NCBI GenBank assembly: GCA_018398815.1
Contig: CM031601.1
Location: 14,006,059 to 14,070,058 of the forward strand
DNA length: 64,000 nucleotides
Reading direction: 5' to 3'
Origin: Conus ventricosus
Lineage: Eukaryota; Mollusca; Gastropoda; Neogastropoda; Conidae
A model generated the notes under the pieces. That model saw only the letters and a program-made list of their open reading frames with translations. It had not been told where the DNA came from and did not search any database. Position numbers and translations under genes: made by a program. This document shows, piece by piece, positions 58,366 through 64,000 of this stretch. Numbering within the stretch: position 1 is the stretch's first letter; each line of letters opens with the position of its first letter.

Positions 58366-61300
58366 TGACCACATCATCTGACAGCCCCTGTGGATTCTGT
58401 GAACCGTAGTGACATCATCTGACAGCCCCTGTGGATTCTGTGAATCGTAGTGACATCATCTGACAGCCCCTGTGGATTCTGTGAACCGTAGTGACATCAT
58501 CTGACAGCCCCTGTGGATTCTGTGAATCGTAGTGACATCATCTGACAGCCCCTGTGGATTCTGTGAACCGTAGTGACATCATCTGACAGCCCCTGTGGAT
58601 TCTGTGAATCGTAGTGACATCATCTGACAGCCCCTGTGGATTCTGTGAACCGTAGTGACATCATCTGACAGCCCCTGTGGATTCTGTGAACCGTAGTGAC
58701 ATCATCTGACAGCCCCTGTGGATTCTGTGAACCGTAGTGACATCATCTGACAGCCCCTGTGGATTCTGTGAACCGTAGTGACATCATCTGACAGCCCCTG
58801 TGGATTCTGTGAACCGTAGTGACATCATCTAACAGCCCCTGTGGATTCTGTGAACCGTAGTGACATCATCTGACAGCCCCTGTGGATTCTGTGAACAGTA
58901 GTGACATCATCTGACAGCCCCTGTGGATTCTGTGAACCGTAGTGACACCATCTGACAGCCCCTGTGGATTCTGTGAATCGTAGTGACATCATCTGACAGC
59001 CCTGGTGGATTCTGTGAACCGTAGCGACACCATCTGACAGCCCCTGTGGATTCTGTGAACCGTAGTGACATCATCTGACAGCCCCTGTGGATTCTGTGAA
59101 TCGTAGTGACATCATCTGACAGCCCCTGTGGATTCTGTGAACCGTAGTGACATCATCTGACAGCCCCTGTAGATTCTGTGAACCGTAGTGACATCATCTG
59201 ACAGCCCCTGTGGATTCTGTGAACCGTAGCAACACCATCTGACAGCCCCTGTGGATTCTGTGAACCGTAGTGACATCATCTGACAGCCCCTGTGGATTCT
59301 GTGAACCGTAGTGACATCATCTGACAGCTCCTGTGGATTCTGTGAACCGTAGTGACATCATCTGACAGCCCCTGTGGATTCTGTGAATCGTAGTGACATC
59401 ATCTGACAGCCCCTGTGGATTTTGTGAACCGTAGTGACATCATCTGACAGCCCCTGTGGATTCTGTGAACCGTAGTGACATCATCTGACAGCCCCTGTGG
59501 ATTCTGTGAATCGTAGTGACATCATCTGACAGCCCCTGTGGATTCTGTGAACCGTAGTGACATCATCTGACAGCCCCTGTGGATTCTGTGAACCGTAGTA
59601 ACATCATCTGACAGCTCCTGTGGATTCTGTGAACAGTAGTGACATCATCTGACAGCCCCAGGGGATTCTGTGAACCGTAGTAACATCATCTGACAGCTCC
59701 TGTGGATTCTGTGAACCGTAGCGACACCATCTGACAGCCCCTGTGGATTCTGTGAATCGTAGTGACATCATCTGACAGCCCCTGTGAATTCTGTGAATCG
59801 TAGTGACATCATCTGACAGCCCCTGTGGATTCTGTGAATCGTAGTGACATCATCTGACAGCCCCTGTGGATTCTGTGAACCGTAGTGACATCATCTGACA
59901 GCCCCTGTGGATTCTGTGAACCGTAGTGACATCATCTGACAGCCCCTGTGGATTCTGTGAACCGTAGTGACACCATCTGAGAGCCCCTGTGGATTCTGTG
60001 AATCGTAGTGACATCATCTGACAGCCCCTGTGGATTCCGTGAACCGTAGCGACACCATCTGACAGCCTTTGTGGATTCTGTGAACCGTAGTGACATCATC
60101 TTACAGCCCCTGTGGATTCTGTGAATCGTAGTGACATCATCTGACAGCCCCTGTGGATTCTGTGAACCGTAGTGACATCATCTGACAGCCCCTGTGGATT
60201 CTGTGAACCGTAGTGACATCATCTGACAGCCCCTGTGGATTCTGTGAACCGTAGTGACACCATCTGACAGCCCCTGTGGATTCTGTGAATCGTAGTGACA
60301 TCATCTGACAGCCCCTGTGGATTCTGTGAACCGTAGTGACATCATCTGACAGCCCCTGTGGATTCTGTGAACCGTAGTGACATCATCTGACAGCCCCTGT
60401 GGATTCTGTGAATCGTAGTGACATCATCTGACAGCCCCTGTGGATTCTGTGAACCGTAGTGACATCATCTGACAGCCCCTGTGGATTCTGTGAACCGTAG
60501 TAACATCATCTGACAGCTCCTGTGGATTCTGTGAACAGTAGTGACATCATCTGACAGCCCCAGGGATTCTGTGAACCGTAGTAACATCATCTGACAGCTC
60601 CTGTGGATTCTGTGAACCGTAGCGACACCATCTGACAGCCCCTGTGGATTCTGTGAATCGTAGTGACATCATCTGACAGCCCCTGTGAATTCTGTGAATC
60701 GTAGTGACATCATCTGACAGCCCCTGTGGATTCTGTGAATCGTAGTGACATCATCTGACAGCCCCTGTGGATTCTGTGAACCGTAGTGACATCATCTGAC
60801 AGCCCCTGTGGATTCTGTGAACCGTAGTGACATCATCTGACAGCCCCTGTGGATTCTGTGAACCGTAGTGACACCATCTGAGAGCCCCTGTGGATTCTGT
60901 GAATCGTAGTGACATCATCTGACAGCCCCTGTGGATTCCGTGAACCGTAGCGACACCATCTGACAGCCTTTGTGGATTCTGTGAACCGTAGTGACATCAT
61001 CTGACAGCCCCTGTGGATTCTGTGAATCGTAGTGACATCATCTGACAGCCCCTGTGGATTCTGTGAACCGTAGTGACATCATCTGACAGCCCCTGTGGAT
61101 TCTGTGAACCGTAGTGACATCATCTGACAGCCCCTGTGGATTCTGTGAACCGTAGTGACACCATCTGACAGCCCCTGTGGATTCTGTGAACCGTAGTGAC
61201 ATCATCTGACAGCCCCTGTGGATTCTGTGAATCGTAGTGACATCATCTGACAGCCCCTGTGGATTCTGTGAACCGTAGTGACATCATCTGACAGCCCCTG

Positions 61301-61486
61301 TGGATTCTGTGAACCGTAGTGACATCATCTGACAGCCCCTGTGGATTCTGTGAATCGTAGTGACATCATCTGACAGCCCCTGTGGATTCTGTGAATCGTA
61401 GTGACATCATCTGACAGCCCCTGTGGATTCTGTGAATCGTAGTGACATCATCTGACAGCCCCTGTGGATTCTGTGAACCGTAGTGC
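58366..61486. repeat. 41-bp satellite-like array, about 76 units
   Basis: Unit GACATCATCTGACAGCCCCT plus GTGGATTCTGTGAACCGTAGT, strictly 41 bp with few indels, and C/T variants (GAACCG/GAATCG). A 902-bp (22-unit) segment is tandemly duplicated: private variants at 59599, 59974 and about 60031 recur at 60501, 60875 and about 60932. No spacers, so it is not a CRISPR. Confidence 0.98.
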
Positions 61487-61779
61487 ATGCCCACGTTCTT
61501 CTTCGTGATTAGGCAAAGTGATGATCACCATCGGTTAGTTGAAGATTATGCTTGATCACCATCGGTCAGTTTAAGGTTATGCTTGATCAGAAACAGCTGA
61601 CCCTGCCCATCGCGCACTTTGGTCCACAGTCATGGTCACTGAACAGTTTTCTGTCACCTCTCCTGAGTCTGGATTTTAGGACGATTATATCGAAATTCAA
61701 AAGTTTATTACATCGGTTTTCATCAGTTCAAACAAGTTCAAATTGCTGGTAATGTGAGTGCTTTTTTCTGTCTTGTATA

Positions 61780-61883
<104 letters not shown>

Positions 61884-61978
61884 TTCTCTTTCTTATACAT
61901 TACCTTAAAATCTAGACTCAAAATCACAGTTTCAAGAAAGTCAACCAGTCCCGCAGTAAGAAGCTTATTAATTAAATC

Positions 61979-62131
61979 TGGCCCTTGTATTAGCCTATAC
62001 GAGTGGTCCTTGTATTAGCCTATATGAGTGGTCCTTGTATTAGCCTAAATGGGTGGTCCTTGTATTAGCCTATATAAGTGGTACTTGTATTAGCCTATAT
62101 GAGTAGTCCTTGTATTAGCCTATATGGGTGT
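61979..62131. repeat. 25-bp tandem repeat, six copies
   Basis: CCTTGTATTAGCCTATATGA plus GTGGT. 62132-62960 shows no supported gene. Confidence 0.93.
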
Positions 62132-62965
62132 TGTAGAGATCAAAATTTGCTCGCAGATGCATTTTTGCTGTAGGTACTACGAGTAAAAGAGGAATGGCTG
62201 TTATGTTGTGTCATGAAGGACAAGGCAAAGAGAGGGTAGGTTGTTTGATCAACATTTTTGATGATCTCTTTCTTGTTGCATGAATGCATGATCTAATACA
62301 GATTTTGGTTCGTTTAGCCTTTAAATGAAATCTTGCAGTGACAAATCTCTTGACAGCTTCAACTGCATGTGTGAAAGTGTCCTCCGCACTGTTTAAGAAT
62401 CGATTTTCTCATATTCAAATACATACAAATTCAAAGCTGGGTGTATTGCTTGTTAGATTTAACTGCCTGTTCAAACAGCTTCCCCCTTACCATGACACGA
62501 CGTCCGATGAATCCTACCCTTCTCTCATCCCTCTATACATTATATTGATACACAAAACTTACTTGATCGGATGATGTACCTCACTACAGCGACAACAGAA
62601 AAAAGAAAATGTTTCAGAAAAGTGTAAAGACCAAAGCAATGAACAATGATAACGGCGCTTTCACTGTTTTCTTTGCACTGTCGATAAGTAATGTTAAAGG
62701 AAGAACTGGAACACGTTACAGATGCAAGGTTTTCTTTCCTATGGTGTTGTTATAATTCCTGTCCTGTATCACTTCTGCAAGCCATTTTGTTTGGTTCTCT
62801 GTGCAAGTGACAATTTGTCACACTCATTATACTGTCACTGTCGAGTTTAGTTTCTTTTTTTGTCACCCTCTTCTTGACACGTTTGCACTGGAAGCTGTCC
62901 CCTCTCACAGTTGACTAGGTTTGGCATTAGTGAGAGATCATCAAGTAAATTTACTTCTTCAGAGA

Positions 62966-63063
62966 ACACGCACACACACACGCGCGCGCGCGCGCACCCC
63001 CTCTCCCCACCCCACACGCGCGCGCGCGCACACACGCACACACATAAATGTTTGTCTATATAT

Positions 63064-63103
<40 letters not shown>

Positions 63104-63110
63104 CTCCGCT

Positions 63111-63190
<80 letters not shown>
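62966..63190. repeat. (CA)/(CG) tracts and (CT)n microsatellite
   Basis: CACGCGCGCGCGCGCGCAC blocks on either side of CCCCTCTCCCCACCCC (62966-63043), then CT (63066-63186). Confidence 0.95.
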
Positions 63191-63229
63191 CTTTCCGTTC
63201 CGCATGGGAAGAATCTCTAAGAAAAGGGA

Positions 63230-64000
63230 CAAAGGTACTATTGAAATTATGAAATCCTGAGAAAACTGAATTGTACTGACTGTGGTATGTTTTGGAGAAT
63301 GTTTGATGCACAGATAAAACCTCTTCTTACATATGCAGCTGAAATTTGGGGCTTACATGAAAATTCACAGATGGAAAAAGTGTATATCTATGCATAAAGC
63401 GTTTCGTTTAAGTACCTGTTCATTCAGCCAACACTGTTTTATATGGAGAATGGGCAGATACCCTTTGTATATAAGTACATTTGTGAAATGTATTAAGTAC
63501 TGTTTGAAGATCGTGAAGCTACCCCAGTCCCGTTTGAGCAGGCAAGCCTATGATATGATGCTTCTAGAAATGGAAAAAGGTAAAGAAAACTGGGCTCATA
63601 AAGTAAAGAAAGTCCTTTCAGAACAGACTTTTGGAATCGTATGGATGACCCATGAAGTTGGAAATGAGGAACAGTTCATTGCGGAATTTAAAGACAGTTT
63701 TATTTGTTCTTTTAAACAGAATTGGCACTCAGATATGGAAAGTAAAGAAATATATCGCTGTTTTTTTTCATTTAAAAATGTGTTTCATTTGAAGTTTCTC
63801 AATGTCACAACAGATAAATGGTACAGAATAAATTACGCAAGATTCAGGTTAAGAACTTTAGGTTTTAATGCGAACAAAAGATGGTTTGAATGTGAAACAA
63901 CCGCAGAATCTCCTTATCCGGCATGTAGACACATTATTGACGACGAAGGACACTTTCTATTCCACTGTACTGCTTATAATGAAGTGAGGACAAATTGTTC
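63230..64000 (+). mobile_element. LINE family B C-terminal part, cut by the window edge
   Basis: First frame: FDAQIKPLLTYAAEIWGLHE and MEKVYIYA; after a stop and one-base shifts the frame from about 63463 to the end is open for about 180 codons: GRYPLYISTFVKCIKYCLKI, LSRQAYDMMLLEMEKGKENW, FGIVWMTHEVGNEEQFIAEF, RFRLRTLGFNANKRWFECET, then CRHIIDDEGHFLFHCTAYNE with the C...H-x4-C part of the Cys/His motif. YAAEIWG and GRYPLYI match the same family at 25.4 and 34.2 kb. The last frame is intact to the window edge, so this may be the least decayed copy of family B. Confidence 0.8.

Noticed and set aside
58366..61486. CRISPR-like array
   Set aside because: Units are contiguous with no unique spacers, and the context is eukaryotic.

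Overview
This is a eukaryotic nuclear window with no prokaryotic signals. Intron-bearing exons, several CR1/L2-, jockey- and Penelope-type retroelements, tRNA-headed SINEs and an extreme load of (CA)n, (GA)n and minisatellite arrays suggest a lophotrochozoan. A mollusc, probably a marine gastropod, is my inference from the style of the repeats; no species marker is visible. Most of the 64 kb is repeat, and most long open frames are by-products of tandem arrays.

0-20 kb. A minus-strand exon (390-662) encodes part of a PX domain. One CR1-like LINE family (family A, carrying a 2A-like peptide and a PHD finger) occurs three times (1.7-5.15, 6.36-8.64, 17.0-18.28 kb). An 870-bp tRNA-headed retroposon with target-site duplications lies at 8.92-9.79 kb. 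From 13.8 to 20.0 kb there is a decayed coding region: an Ulp1/C48-type cysteine protease (His box about 15.18 kb, Cys box about 16.03 kb) split by an antisense LINE and ending in a 21-bp coding minisatellite, then a C2H2 / MULE transposase / PHD reading frame with a few frameshifts.

20-35 kb. Retroelement debris: an ORF1-type domain, RNase H, a Penelope-type GIY-YIG endonuclease, several copies of a second LINE group (family B, with a C-terminal Cys/His motif), and a SINE split inside its tRNA head by a jockey-like LINE. A 2.2-kb 28-bp minisatellite fills 29.0-31.3 kb.

35-50 kb. The best cellular gene: a transmembrane exon (35885-35975) and a cytoplasmic-tail exon (from 45142) on the plus strand, with matching intron phase 2 and an NPxY motif. 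The 9.2-kb intron holds two blocks of one ~35-bp minisatellite, a ~1-kb insertion, an antisense candidate membrane exon and a 222-bp palindromic MITE.

50-64 kb. Compound microsatellites, a SINE fragment whose tail has been amplified into a 45-bp array, a 24-bp array (52.0-54.3 kb), a 42/39-bp array (57.15-57.8 kb), a 3.1-kb 41-bp array with a 22-unit higher-order duplication (58.37-61.49 kb), and a family B LINE running off the right edge.

The genes do not form a pathway. The functional links are between elements: SINEs and LINEs sharing 3' tails, nested insertions, and the possible association of a C48 protease with a MULE transposase.
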